Source: Paracoccaceae bacterium | GTDB lineage: Bacteria; Pseudomonadota; Alphaproteobacteria; Rhodobacterales; Rhodobacteraceae | Assembly: GCA_027484915.1 (NCBI GenBank) | Contig: JAIXSA010000105.1 | Span: 1-64,000, forward strand | Direction of reading: 5' to 3' | Length of the DNA stretch: 64,000 bases | Part shown: positions 50,141-59,700 of the stretch, in pieces | Layout of the letters: every line of letters starts with the position of its first letter | Numbering within the stretch: position 1 is the first letter of the stretch | Notes under the pieces: generated by a model | The model's input: the letters and a program-made list of their open reading frames with translations, nothing else | Told to the model about the DNA's origin: nothing | The model's database searches: none | Translations under genes and position numbers: made by a program

Positions 50141-51378
50141 GCCAGCCCCCCCAGCGCCAGCAGCTCTGCGGCCAGCGAGGCGAGCGAGCCTTGGGCATCC
50201 TCCGACAGGGTCCGGGCGCGCCCGGCCAGCGCGGAGTGATCCTCGACCAAAGCCTTGGCCAGGCTGTCGGGCTGCACCAGGCGAGCCGCAGCGGACTGAT
50301 GCAGCGCCGTGAAATCGGCGGCGAAGTTGGCAATGCGCGGCCCGTGCAGGATGGCCGAGCCAAGGGCCGCAGGTTCCCACGGATTGTGGCCCTCGGTCGG
50401 GCCAAAGGTTCCCCCGATGATCGTGACCGGGCAAAGGCGGTACCAAAGCCCCATCTCGCCCAGGGTATCGGCAAGCCAGACATCGGCCGTAGGCCCCTTG
50501 CCCTCCGACCTCAGGGTCGCCGTCATCCCGTGCTCGGCCACGCGGGCGGCGATCTCGGCCGCGCGGCCGGGGTCGCGCGGGGCGATGATGAGAAGCGGAC
50601 GGTCTTCCAGCGCCCGAAAGGCCGAGAGGACCGCGAACTCGTCCTCGTGGTGCGATGATGCAAGCAGGACCGGGCGATGCCCGACCAGGGCCTCGCGCAC
50701 GGCGGCCAGTGCGCGGGGATCGGCGGCCAGCGGCGGAGCGGCGGCCTTCAGCGAGGCCGCCACGCGAACCCCTTGCGCGCCAAGCGCCTGCAGGTGCCGG
50801 GCGGTCGCCGGGTCCTGCGCGGTGATCAGGCGGAAGCGGGCGAAGAGGTCGGCATATAGCCCGGCCCAGCGGCGACGGCGGGCATAAGCGTCGGCGTTCA
50901 TCCGCGCATTCACCATCGCCAGCGGAATCCCCCGCGCGTCCGCGGCCTGGATCGCGCCGGGCCAGAGATCCTGCTCGGCCCAGATCGACAGGTCCGGCCG
51001 CCAATGGTCAAGGAACCGCGCCAGATAACGAGGCGCGTCCAGCGGCAGGAACTGGTGGCGCGTCCGGGCGGGAAGGTTTTTCGCCAGCACCTCGGCCGAG
51101 CCACGGGTGGTCGAGGTTACCAGAAACTCGGCCTGCGACTGGTGGGCCAGCGCCGCGACAAGGCCGCGCAGGGCCAGGACTTCGCCCAGGCCCACGGCAT
51201 GCAGCCAGATCAGCGGGCCTTCCGGACGCGGCAGCGACGGCTCTCCCAGCTTTTCGCGCCAGCGGTCCGGCAGTTCTTTCCCCTTCGCCAGCCGCCGCGC
51301 AAGCACCCCCGGGGCGGCCAACGGGATCAGGCGAGAGGCCGCAAGGTATGCACCAAGTGCAAGGCCGGGCCTAGTCAC
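50137..51378 (-). CDS. WaaA/GT30-like (Kdo transferase family) glycosyltransferase, paralog 2
   Basis: LIWLHAVGLGEVLALRGLVAAL; WAEQDLWPGAIQAADARGIPLAMVNARM; GGTFGPTEGHNPWEPAALGSAILHGPRIANF; ATGA overlap with paralog 1. Confidence 0.85.
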   Translation of the reverse strand: MTRPGLALGAYLAASRLIPLAAPGVLARRLAKGKELPDRWREKLGEPSLPRPEGPLIWLHAVGLGEVLALRGLVAALAHQSQAEFLVTSTTRGSAEVLAKNLPARTRHQFLPLDAPRYLARFLDHWRPDLSIWAEQDLWPGAIQAADARGIPLAMVNARMNADAYARRRRWAGLYADLFARFRLITAQDPATARHLQALGAQGVRVAASLKAAAPPLAADPRALAAVREALVGHRPVLLASSHHEDEFAVLSAFRALEDRPLLIIAPRDPGRAAEIAARVAEHGMTATLRSEGKGPTADVWLADTLGEMGLWYRLCPVTIIGGTFGPTEGHNPWEPAALGSAILHGPRIANFAADFTALHQSAAARLVQPDSLAKALVEDHSALAGRARTLSEDAQGSLASLAAELLALGGLA

Positions 51379-52486
51379 GGAAGGCCTTCTGCAGGCTCAG
51401 CGTCCAGAACTCGGGCCTCGCCAGCGTCTGGACGAAACGCTCGGCGGCGCTGCCCTGGCCGAAGCCTTCATGCGGTGTCGCCTGTCGACCCCATTGCGTT
51501 TCCAGGAACCGCAGGATCGTCGCCCGATCCGCCGCCTCGCAGGCGGTGACCGAGGGCGCGTCGGACCGGTTCGACTGCCGCGTGCCGATGTCCAGCGACG
51601 GCAGGCCCAGGAACGGGGCCTCGCGCACCCCGGCACTGGAATTGCCGACCATGCAGGCCGCGTTCTTCATCAGCTCGCTGAAATGCGCGAACCGCATCGA
51701 CGGAAGCACGCGGAATCGGGATTTCGGAAGTTTTTCAATGACCTGGAAGATGTTCTTCGACCCTGGATCATTGTTCGGCGCGATCACCACGAAGCTGCGC
51801 CCAGAGGCGTCCAGCGCCCCGAACAGGTCCGCCGCTTGCCGACCGATGGTGTCCTGCTCCGAGGTCACGGGGTGGAAGGTGACGATGCCATACTGGTCGA
51901 ACGCGATTTCGTAGCGCGCGCGCACCTCGTCCAGCGTGACGCCCGAGGGCCGGGCGTGGAAGTCCAGTTCCGGCGAGCCGATAGGGTGGATCGTCTCCTC
52001 CGGCTCCCCCAGCGCGCGCACCCGCCGACCGGCGGCTTCGGACGAGACGAAGTGATGGGTGCACAGCTTGGTGTTGCAGTGGCGGAAGACCTCGTCGATG
52101 GTGCCCGAGACCTCTCCGCCCTCGACATGGGCTGAACGCACATAGTTCGTCGCCGCCACCAGAGCCCCCGCCAGGGCCTCGATCCGGTCGCCGTGCAGAA
52201 CGATCAGGTCCGGCTTCACTGCGGCCACGTAGGCCGAAAAGCCGGTCACCGTGCGGGCCAGCACAAGGTCCTGCGGGTCACCCTCGGCCTGGTTGACGTA
52301 TTCCTCGACCGCGACACCCGGCATCCTGCGGACTTCGTTTCGGGTCAGGCCATAGCGGTCCATCATGTGCATGCCGGTGACGAAGAAAGTTACCCGGTGC
52401 CCGGCGTCACGGGCGGCGGCGGCCAACGGTTCGAGCTTGCCAAAATCGGCCCGGGTGCCCGTGAGGAAGAGGAGGTGGCGGGTCAT
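51371..52486 (-). CDS. neuC: UDP-N-acetylglucosamine 2-epimerase (hydrolysing), NeuC-like
   Basis: LFLTGTRADFGKLEPLAAAA, VLHGDRIEALAGALVAA, HVEGGEVSGTIDEVFRH, MVGNSSAGVREAPFLGLPSLDIGTRQ. Confidence 0.93.
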   Translation of the reverse strand: MTRHLLFLTGTRADFGKLEPLAAAARDAGHRVTFFVTGMHMMDRYGLTRNEVRRMPGVAVEEYVNQAEGDPQDLVLARTVTGFSAYVAAVKPDLIVLHGDRIEALAGALVAATNYVRSAHVEGGEVSGTIDEVFRHCNTKLCTHHFVSSEAAGRRVRALGEPEETIHPIGSPELDFHARPSGVTLDEVRARYEIAFDQYGIVTFHPVTSEQDTIGRQAADLFGALDASGRSFVVIAPNNDPGSKNIFQVIEKLPKSRFRVLPSMRFAHFSELMKNAACMVGNSSAGVREAPFLGLPSLDIGTRQSNRSDAPSVTACEAADRATILRFLETQWGRQATPHEGFGQGSAAERFVQTLARPEFWTLSLQKAFRD

Positions 52487-52561
52487 GCTAAACCTGTGGC
52501 AACGAATACCAGGTCTGGCTTAGCTTCAATGGCAGCATGCCGCAACCAGGCCGCGGCCAGG

Positions 52562-53353
52562 TCAACCCTGACCATTCAAGCGACCGCCACCGTTGTCCTG
52601 CCAGTAGTCGACCATCCAGCTGACCGGCCCATGACCCAGATGCGGAAACCGGTCCCAGAAGGTCTTCCCTTGTCCTATCAAATCAACAGGACGCGGCGTC
52701 CCGTGGAAGGCAAGTACCTTCGCTGTGGGGGGTGGAAACCTTGGTTCCAACACGAGGTCGACCAGCATCGGCCGGCGCAAGGTCCGTTTGAAGCTGATGA
52801 CCCAGCCTTCCGGCCAGAAATCGATCTCACCCAGTTCGGCCTCGGTGTAGGCCTGCTCGGTCCGGTAGCGCCCCATGACCGCCGCTTTCTCGGTTCGAAA
52901 CTTGTCGGCAAGATGGCCCAACGATCCGATATCGTAGGCAACCAGCGCGCTTCCCAGCTGCCGAGGCGCGGTAGAGCCCGGCCTACCCCACCGCGGACCG
53001 GCGTCGATTCCGATGAATCGGCCCGGAACCTCGAAGAACACATCCAGATCGCGAAGGACCACCATGTCGAGGTCGATGAACAGGATCCTGCCCTGCAGTC
53101 CGTGGAAGTGCCGGTCGTAGATCCCCAGTTTCGGCCAGACTCCACCTACGAACCATTCGCGTGGTTCAAGGCCAAGATCGGGGATCGGCAGTACCTCGAT
53201 CCCTGGCAGCAGCCCCTCGGCCCGGTCAGTCAGGCAAAGAAAGCGGAACGACCCATGCATCGCTTTGCGGGTCGCGTTGTAAAGCACGTTCACGTAATCG
53301 GCCGGATAGGCTGTGCCGTACTTCAGACAGCAGACAAAACGCTCCGCTCTCAT
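52562..53353 (-). CDS. Putative glycosyltransferase (GT8-like)
   Basis: VCCLKYGTAYPADYVNVLYNATRKAM; ILFIDLDMVVLRDLDVFFEV (DxD); FHGTPRP. Confidence 0.7.
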   Translation of the reverse strand: MRAERFVCCLKYGTAYPADYVNVLYNATRKAMHGSFRFLCLTDRAEGLLPGIEVLPIPDLGLEPREWFVGGVWPKLGIYDRHFHGLQGRILFIDLDMVVLRDLDVFFEVPGRFIGIDAGPRWGRPGSTAPRQLGSALVAYDIGSLGHLADKFRTEKAAVMGRYRTEQAYTEAELGEIDFWPEGWVISFKRTLRRPMLVDLVLEPRFPPPTAKVLAFHGTPRPVDLIGQGKTFWDRFPHLGHGPVSWMVDYWQDNGGGRLNGQG

Positions 53354-54825
53354 GCCTGCGCCCCTCGGAAAGTCAGCGGCAACCCACCCGTGAGCAGACC
53401 ATGCAGAATATCGGCCACAGCGTCAGCATTGGCGTCAAGGTCGAAGCCAGCCGTACGCTCCTTATAGAGAAGCTCGATGATGCCCTGGTGACAGCGCGAT
53501 TGCAGATTTCCGAACGCTTGTTCCAGAGCTTCGTGCGGGAAGGTGGACTCTGCGATCGCCGCAAGGTCCATGTCAGGCGCCCATGGAAAAACGCCTGGAA
53601 AATCCCGCCACCAACCGCCACCGAAGACGACAACCGGTTTTCCCTTGCGCAGCGCCTCCCAGCCCGCCGTTCCCGCCACCGTGGCCGTGATCTTGGCCCG
53701 TGTCGACAACTCGTGCGTCGAGGTTTCCGAGGGCACGAACTGCACACCCTTGATCCGCGCCAGGCGGTGAAAGAACATCGGACCGCGCGCATAGGCCCCC
53801 TGACGCGGATTTTCCTTCACATAGATCCGCCAGCCATCAGGCAGGACCGATGCCATCGCTTCGACCGCCAGCACCTGATCACGGAAGACGCCCCCCAGCG
53901 ATTGCGTCGACATTTCGGGCTGGTTGTGAAGCGGGACGTAGACAAACGGCACATTCAGATCGACCGACTGGGCCTCGTACCCCGCAAGATGCTCGAAGTA
54001 GGCCAACTCATTGGTGTGGAAGAACTTCGAGAACGGGTCGCGCCAGTCAGGAAGCCCCCCATACACCTTCTGCATCCGTCTGAGATTGCCGAAGATATAG
54101 GATGGGCTGAAAAGCTTGCCTGGCCGCTTCAAAGCGACATGCTGCAAAAGCGCAAGCACAGCCTTCAGGTTCAGTCTGCCGCGCGGTCCCCGTTCCTGCC
54201 AGCGTGTGTCCATGTAGAAAAGGTCCGGCGCACTGCCCTTTTCGATGGCGATGGGCGGTCCGTCCTTCCCCGAGGGGTTCATGTGGCCGAAATCCTCGAT
54301 CCGCTCCATCGAGAAGAAGCTGTCCGCAAAGAATGTCTGGCTGACGATCAGGACCTTGAGGCCCAGCGTCTTCGCGACGTGGTAGAGGATGACGTCATAG
54401 CCCAGATGCGGAATGTTCATGAACAGGGCATGCGTCGCGCCGGTCTCTTCGATCTCCTGCGCGTAGGCATCTGCAAGGATATGATAGTAGTCTAGGTAGT
54501 CTTGCAGGTGCGTCAGATTGTGGGACCGATATCGGTAATCCGCACTGTTGCGATGCAACTGTTCGACGCCCTGCTCCAACATGAAGAAGTAGTCCGGCGC
54601 GGACAAGAGCGGCATCTCGGCTCCATGCGCCTTGTGCCGCTGGATCAGGTGGCCCTTCTTGCCATGCCGGACTTCGGCCCGGCTAAGGCAAGCGGCATGG
54701 AAATCGGCCTCGCGGTCACCGAAATGCACCGCCACCTCGACCGCGCCGTCAGACCGTGCGACCAGTCTCTCCAGCACTTGATGGCGCAGTGAACCGCGAC
54801 CGTCGACGACAAGCCGAATGGTCAT
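53350..54825 (-). CDS. Capsule polysaccharide synthesis (KpsC/KpsS-like) family protein
   Basis: VPLHNQPEMSTQSLGGVFRDQVLAVEAMASVLPDGWRIYVKENPRQ; STRAKITATVAGTAGWEALRKGKPVVVFGGGWWRDFPGVF. Confidence 0.75.
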   Translation of the reverse strand: MTIRLVVDGRGSLRHQVLERLVARSDGAVEVAVHFGDREADFHAACLSRAEVRHGKKGHLIQRHKAHGAEMPLLSAPDYFFMLEQGVEQLHRNSADYRYRSHNLTHLQDYLDYYHILADAYAQEIEETGATHALFMNIPHLGYDVILYHVAKTLGLKVLIVSQTFFADSFFSMERIEDFGHMNPSGKDGPPIAIEKGSAPDLFYMDTRWQERGPRGRLNLKAVLALLQHVALKRPGKLFSPSYIFGNLRRMQKVYGGLPDWRDPFSKFFHTNELAYFEHLAGYEAQSVDLNVPFVYVPLHNQPEMSTQSLGGVFRDQVLAVEAMASVLPDGWRIYVKENPRQGAYARGPMFFHRLARIKGVQFVPSETSTHELSTRAKITATVAGTAGWEALRKGKPVVVFGGGWWRDFPGVFPWAPDMDLAAIAESTFPHEALEQAFGNLQSRCHQGIIELLYKERTAGFDLDANADAVADILHGLLTGGLPLTFRGAQA

Positions 54826-55625
54826 GCGCGCGCCCCTGGCCGAACCACAACCTTCGGCCGAAGCATGCCGTGCCGCCAAAGCCAAAGTGCGCGACGGACA
54901 TAGTTCATCGCCTTCAGCCGGTAATGCGGCAGGCGTCTGGTCCAGTGCGGCTTCTTCACCAGCGCAAAGCCCGCGCCGGTAATCGTGCTGGTTCCACCGT
55001 CATCGGGATGGCTGGACCACGGTTCCAGCCCAAGCTGGCGATAGTCGTGCAGGAAGAACCGGTTCAGCTCGTGATCCAGTGCCCGGGTCTGCGGCCAAAG
55101 GCCGGGTGCCAGACGCGCTGCGATGTCCCGGTGGATCAGATAGGCCGCATTTCCGGTGAAGGGCCCGACATAAGCATTCAACCGGTAACGCCCCAGCCGC
55201 GCCTGTGTCACCGGGAGCTTGGCGCGGATCTTGTTGAAGCGCACAAGGTCCCAAAGGTCTGCATTCGCCAAGGCGGTATCCAGCGCCTCAAGAAAATCCT
55301 CGTGGAAAACCACGTCATCTTCGAAAATCAGCGCCGCCTTGTATGACGAGGCCGTCAGGGCCTCCCAGACTGCAAGGTGACTGGCGAAAACGCCAAGTTT
55401 TCCTGGCAGCAAAGGTGCACCCATGTTGCGGGCGTATGCCTGTGGGTCCGCCTTGCGAAGCAGTCGGGCTTCCTCGACGCGCCCGTCGATGGCCGGAAAC
55501 AAGGTCGCTGTCAGCCCCAGTGAGTCAAGCTGCTCCACCATCCTGTCGCAGCGGGCGACATCACGTGGCAGGTTGATCAGCCAGATACCGATGTCCTGAC
55601 GGGTCAGCGGACGGCGGTCTGGCAT
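54822..55625 (-). CDS. Glycosyltransferase family 25
   Basis: IWLINLPRDVARCDRMVEQL; GKLGVFASHLAVWEAL; AALIFEDDVVFHEDFLEAL. Confidence 0.88.
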   Translation of the reverse strand: MPDRRPLTRQDIGIWLINLPRDVARCDRMVEQLDSLGLTATLFPAIDGRVEEARLLRKADPQAYARNMGAPLLPGKLGVFASHLAVWEALTASSYKAALIFEDDVVFHEDFLEALDTALANADLWDLVRFNKIRAKLPVTQARLGRYRLNAYVGPFTGNAAYLIHRDIAARLAPGLWPQTRALDHELNRFFLHDYRQLGLEPWSSHPDDGGTSTITGAGFALVKKPHWTRRLPHYRLKAMNYVRRALWLWRHGMLRPKVVVRPGARA

Positions 55626-56653
55626 CACCCCAGATCCCCCCACTTCAACTGCGTATTCCGCGTCACAGCCCGGTTAAGCCGCTTCCCCAGCACCTTGTCG
55701 AAGTCATAGGCCGCGATCTCGCCCGAGCCCGGGCGGCGCGCCCATATGTCGGCCTCCTGGATCAGGTGGCCCTCGGGCAGGTCGCGGTCGGCCACCACGG
55801 ACCCCCGCGCAAAGCGGTAGACGTCCTCCTCGGGCGCGGAGCGCTGTTTGGGGTTTTTCGCTGCGATCCAGATCTCCTTCGACCGGTCGATCAGGAAGCG
55901 CAGCTCGGCGGGGTCCATCGAGTTGATGATGTCCGGCCCCTTGCGGTAGCGGGTGTCGGTGTAGTGCCGCTCCAGGATGCAGGCCCCCAAGGCGACCGAG
56001 GCCAGCGCCATCTCCGGCCCGATGGAGTGGTCCGAGAAGCCGACGACGGCCTTCGGGAAGGCCTGCTTCAGCTCGGTCACCCCGCGAAGACTGACGATTT
56101 CGGCCGGGCTGGGGTACAGGTTGGTGCATTCCAGCAGCGCATACTCCACCCCCGCCTGGTCCAGGATGTCGACCGAAGCGCGGATCGTCTCGATGGTCTG
56201 CATCCCCGTCGACAGGATCACGGGTTTGCCCTTCCGGGCGATGTGGCGGATGAGCGGCAGGTTGTCGGCCTCGCCCGATCCGATCTTGTAGGCGGGTACG
56301 TCCTGCGTCTCCAGCCAGTCGGCGGCGGCCCGGCTGAACGGTGTCGAGATCCAGATCAGCCCCAGGCTTTCGGTATAGCGCTTCAGCTCGGCCTCTTCGT
56401 CCAGCGTCAGGGCGCAGCGCTCCATCACGTGCCAGATCGAGACGTCGGCATTGGGCGGGAAGATCGACTTTGCCTCCTCGGTCATCTCGTCTTCGATGAT
56501 GTGGGTCTGGTGCTTGATCATCTCGCAGCCTGCCCCGGCGGCCAGGCGCACCATCTCCTTCGCCACGGACAGGTCACCGCCGTGGTTTATGCCGATCTCG
56601 GCGATGACAAGCGGCGGATGGTTCGGGCCGATCTCGCGGTTGGCGATCTTCAT
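55625..56653 (-). CDS. neuB: N-acetylneuraminate synthase family (NeuB-like), with C-terminal SAF-like domain
   Basis: PLVIAEIGINHGGDLSVAKEMVRLAAGAGCEMIKHQTH; TPFSRAAADWLETQDVPAYKIGSGE; GFSDHSIGPEMALASVALGACILERHYTDTR. Confidence 0.95.
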   Translation of the reverse strand: MKIANREIGPNHPPLVIAEIGINHGGDLSVAKEMVRLAAGAGCEMIKHQTHIIEDEMTEEAKSIFPPNADVSIWHVMERCALTLDEEAELKRYTESLGLIWISTPFSRAAADWLETQDVPAYKIGSGEADNLPLIRHIARKGKPVILSTGMQTIETIRASVDILDQAGVEYALLECTNLYPSPAEIVSLRGVTELKQAFPKAVVGFSDHSIGPEMALASVALGACILERHYTDTRYRKGPDIINSMDPAELRFLIDRSKEIWIAAKNPKQRSAPEEDVYRFARGSVVADRDLPEGHLIQEADIWARRPGSGEIAAYDFDKVLGKRLNRAVTRNTQLKWGDLG

Positions 56654-56708
56654 GGGTGTCTCCCTTGGCTGCGGCCCGTGGTGCGTCAGGGCGGATCGCC
56701 TGTCAAGA

Positions 56709-57260
56709 TCATGCGGCGGGGGCCAGCGGATAGCGCACCAGCACTTCGTAGCGCGGCGCCTTGGCCGTCGGGTGACTGCGCCAAAGCGTCAACTCGGCGA
56801 CCTCCCACGGATCGGTGCGGAAGGCCTGCCCCAAGGCCACGGCACGTTCCAGCCGCATGGCATCGGCAGGAGGAGGGGGCGAAAAGCGACCAAGTGTGAC
56901 ATGCGGCACAAACTTCCGTTCATCCAGCGGACAGCCGGCGCGTCGGGCGATGGTCTCCACCTTGGCCTGCAGGCGCATCAACGGGGCCGAAGGCGCGACC
57001 CCGGCCCAGGCGACGCGGGGCTTGTCCTTGCCGAACAGGCCAAGCCCCTGCAAAGAAATCGAAAACTGGGTCTCGCGCAGGGCGTCGAACCCCTCGTGCG
57101 CCGCCTCCAGAGCGATCTCGGGGCAGTCGCCCAGGAAGACCAGCGTCAGGTGCAGGTCCTCCGGGTCCACCTTGCGCGGCATCGGCAGAAGAAACTGCTG
57201 GACCTGAAGCGCCCCCCGCACGGCGAGCGGCAGGTCGATACCCAGGAAGGCCCGGATCAT
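56709..57260 (-). CDS. thpR: RNA 2',3'-cyclic phosphodiesterase (2H family)
   Basis: MIRAFLGIDLP, DLHLTLVFLGD and FVPHVTLGRF HxT motifs. Confidence 0.92.
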   Translation of the reverse strand: MIRAFLGIDLPLAVRGALQVQQFLLPMPRKVDPEDLHLTLVFLGDCPEIALEAAHEGFDALRETQFSISLQGLGLFGKDKPRVAWAGVAPSAPLMRLQAKVETIARRAGCPLDERKFVPHVTLGRFSPPPPADAMRLERAVALGQAFRTDPWEVAELTLWRSHPTAKAPRYEVLVRYPLAPAA

Positions 57261-58399
57261 CTTTGTGCCAGGCGGGTCAGGCGGTCGCGGACTTCCTCGC
57301 GGACCGGGCCTTCGCGGGGGGCGTCAATCAGGGTTGTCCGCATCTCCGGTGCCGGGTCGGGCCGCCCGCCCCCACCCCAGCCAAGGCCCGACAGCACCGC
57401 CTGGGCCTCCTCGGGCAACCGATCCGGCAGCTCGCGCCCCGCCAGCATGCCCCAGATCGCCGTCCAAAGCCGCCCGACCGACCAGGGGTTGTAGCCCCCG
57501 CCGCCCAGGACCAGCACGCGCGGGGCCAGCGGCAACAGCGTCCGCAGCGTCTCCAGATAGGACCGGTTCGACAGCGCCAACCGCGAAAGGGGGTCCTCAA
57601 GCAGACTGTCCGCGCCACACTGCACGACCAGCGCCTCGGGCCGGAATTCCGCGACGCGCGGCAGGATCAGGTCATGCAGAACGGCGCGCGCTTCGCTGTC
57701 GTTGTAGCCTTTCGGGACCGGCAGGTTGAAGGCGCTGCCCCCGGCCGTGTCGGTCAGATGTCCGGTGAACGGCCAGCGCCCCTCCTCGTGGACCGAGATC
57801 ATGCGCACCCCTGGATCGCCCGCAAACGCCAGTTCCACCCCGTCGCAGTGATGCGCATCTAGGTCGACATAGGCGATCCGGCCCAGCCCTGCCCGCTGCA
57901 GGACCTTGATCCCCAGCACCACGTCATTGAGGTAGCAAAAGCCGTTCGCCCGGTCCGGCAGCCCGTGGTGCGTGCCGCCGCCAGGGACGTGGATCACGCC
58001 CGGTGTCCGCGCCAGCAGCTCGGACGCCAGCATGACGCCCCCGGCCCCCGTGGCCGGACGACGATAGACCTCGGGGAAGACCGGGTTCGACAGCGTGCCA
58101 AGGTGGAAGCGACGGCGCATTTCCTCGGTCGCCTCACCTGCGCTCTCGGCGGCCTGCAGCGCGGCAATGTAGGCAGGCTCGTGCCACAGTTCCAGCGCCG
58201 CGGGCTTGGCGCGGGGGCTGGTCAGGAAGCTGCCCGGCGCAAACCAGTCCAGCGCACGGGCGAGGTCCATCACCGTCGAAACCCTGGGCACCCGAAGCGG
58301 ATGCCGCGCACCGTAGGAAGAGCCGCGATAGATGTCAGACCCGATGAAAAGCGGCGACGCCACCGACACTTCGCGCACCGGCGGTGGCCCTGCGATCAT
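57257..58399 (-). CDS. Histone deacetylase/AcuC family protein
   Basis: HVPGGGTHHGLPDRANGFCYLNDVVLGI, YVDLDAHHCDGVELAFAGDP, LGGGGYNPWSVGRLW. Confidence 0.93.
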   Translation of the reverse strand: MIAGPPPVREVSVASPLFIGSDIYRGSSYGARHPLRVPRVSTVMDLARALDWFAPGSFLTSPRAKPAALELWHEPAYIAALQAAESAGEATEEMRRRFHLGTLSNPVFPEVYRRPATGAGGVMLASELLARTPGVIHVPGGGTHHGLPDRANGFCYLNDVVLGIKVLQRAGLGRIAYVDLDAHHCDGVELAFAGDPGVRMISVHEEGRWPFTGHLTDTAGGSAFNLPVPKGYNDSEARAVLHDLILPRVAEFRPEALVVQCGADSLLEDPLSRLALSNRSYLETLRTLLPLAPRVLVLGGGGYNPWSVGRLWTAIWGMLAGRELPDRLPEEAQAVLSGLGWGGGGRPDPAPEMRTTLIDAPREGPVREEVRDRLTRLAQR

Positions 58400-58423
58400 T
58401 CCAGCTCCACCTTCACTCCGCCG

Positions 58424-58957
58424 TCAATCGAGCATCGCCTCGATCCGCCCGGCGATCTGCGGCCCCTCGGGCTTGACCGGCGCGCCGAAGGTCCCGGCAA
58501 TGTTGCCATCCGGACCGATCAGGACCTTGTTGAAGTTCCAGCCGGGGACAAAGCCGGTCTGGTCCCGCACCCAGGCGTAAAACGGGTGCGCGGCGGACCC
58601 GGTCACCACGGTGATCTCGGTCATCGGCAAGGTGATGTCGAAGGTCATCGCGCAGTATTCCTTCACCGCCGCCTCGTCGGAAAGCTCTTGGTCGAAGTCG
58701 TTCGACGGCACGGCCAGGATCAGGGCGCGGTCGCCGAAACGTTCGTGCAGCCCCTGCAGCGCGTCGAACTGGCCGGCATAGCCGCAGAGCGAGGCGGTGT
58801 TGACCACCAGCACCGGCTTGCCGCGCCAGTCGTCAAGGTCGATTTCGCCCCCGTCGATCGAGGAAAAGCGGAAGCCCTCTGCCGCGAGGGCCTGAGTGGC
58901 CAGCAAGGCAAGGCCGATTGCCGTCAGATACCGGGCCACTGCGCCCCTCCTCTGCAT
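58424..58957 (-). CDS. Glutathione peroxidase family, secreted
   Basis: Signal peptide ...LALLATQALAAEG; VLVVNTASLCGYAGQFDALQGL; WNFNKVLIGPDGNIAGTFG. Confidence 0.9.
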   Translation of the reverse strand: MQRRGAVARYLTAIGLALLATQALAAEGFRFSSIDGGEIDLDDWRGKPVLVVNTASLCGYAGQFDALQGLHERFGDRALILAVPSNDFDQELSDEAAVKEYCAMTFDITLPMTEITVVTGSAAHPFYAWVRDQTGFVPGWNFNKVLIGPDGNIAGTFGAPVKPEGPQIAGRIEAMLD

Positions 58958-59104
58958 CTTTTCGATGCACCTTCAGATAATCCGACCGTCCTTTCCGTCA
59001 ATTGCGGGAACTTTTTTCCCATTGGTGCCATATATGTGCGATACTACATTTTGAGGACTAGGGCAGCGGCCAGATCCGGTAAACGGGCGGCCAGGGTGAC
59101 TGGA

Positions 59105-59650
59105 ATGGGTTGGCAAGACAAGATCGCGGTGCAAGGCACCGGTCCGGGCGGCACACGGATGCAGTACGGCGCGCTATGCTGGCGGATGTCCACACAGGGC
59201 GTCGAGGTGCTTCTGATCACCAGCCGGGACACCGGGCGCTGGGTCATTCCCAAGGGCTGGCCGATGCCCGGTCTCGCGCCCGAGGCGGCTGCCGCGCAGG
59301 AGGCTTGGGAAGAGGCTGGTGTCCAAGGGACGATGAACCCGCTTTGCATCGGACGCTACGGCTACCAGAAATGCCTGTCGGCCGAGGCCAGCGTGCCATG
59401 CGCCGTCGCTGTCTATGGGATGCGCGTCGAGGAATTGGCGAAGACCTTCCCCGAGATGAAGGAACGCCGCCGCAAGTGGTTCTCGCCGGCCGAAGCCGCG
59501 GCCCTGGTGGCAGAGCCGGACCTTGCGACGATCATCGCTCAGTTTCTTCCCCCGGTTCAGGGCAGACCCGGCCCGATCGCGGCGGATGACGACGATGATC
59601 CGGCAGGTACGGCGGCAGGTTCAAAGTCGGGCCAGCGCAAGGGGCATTGA
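59105..59650 (+). CDS. NUDIX hydrolase
   Basis: WVIPKGWPMPGLAPEAAAAQEAWEEAGVQG Nudix box. Confidence 0.92.
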   Translation: MGWQDKIAVQGTGPGGTRMQYGALCWRMSTQGVEVLLITSRDTGRWVIPKGWPMPGLAPEAAAAQEAWEEAGVQGTMNPLCIGRYGYQKCLSAEASVPCAVAVYGMRVEELAKTFPEMKERRRKWFSPAEAAALVAEPDLATIIAQFLPPVQGRPGPIAADDDDDPAGTAAGSKSGQRKGH

Positions 59651-59700
59651 TCTTTCGCGGTGAGTGGTTAGCTAACCAGAGCCGGGACGGGATTTCACAG

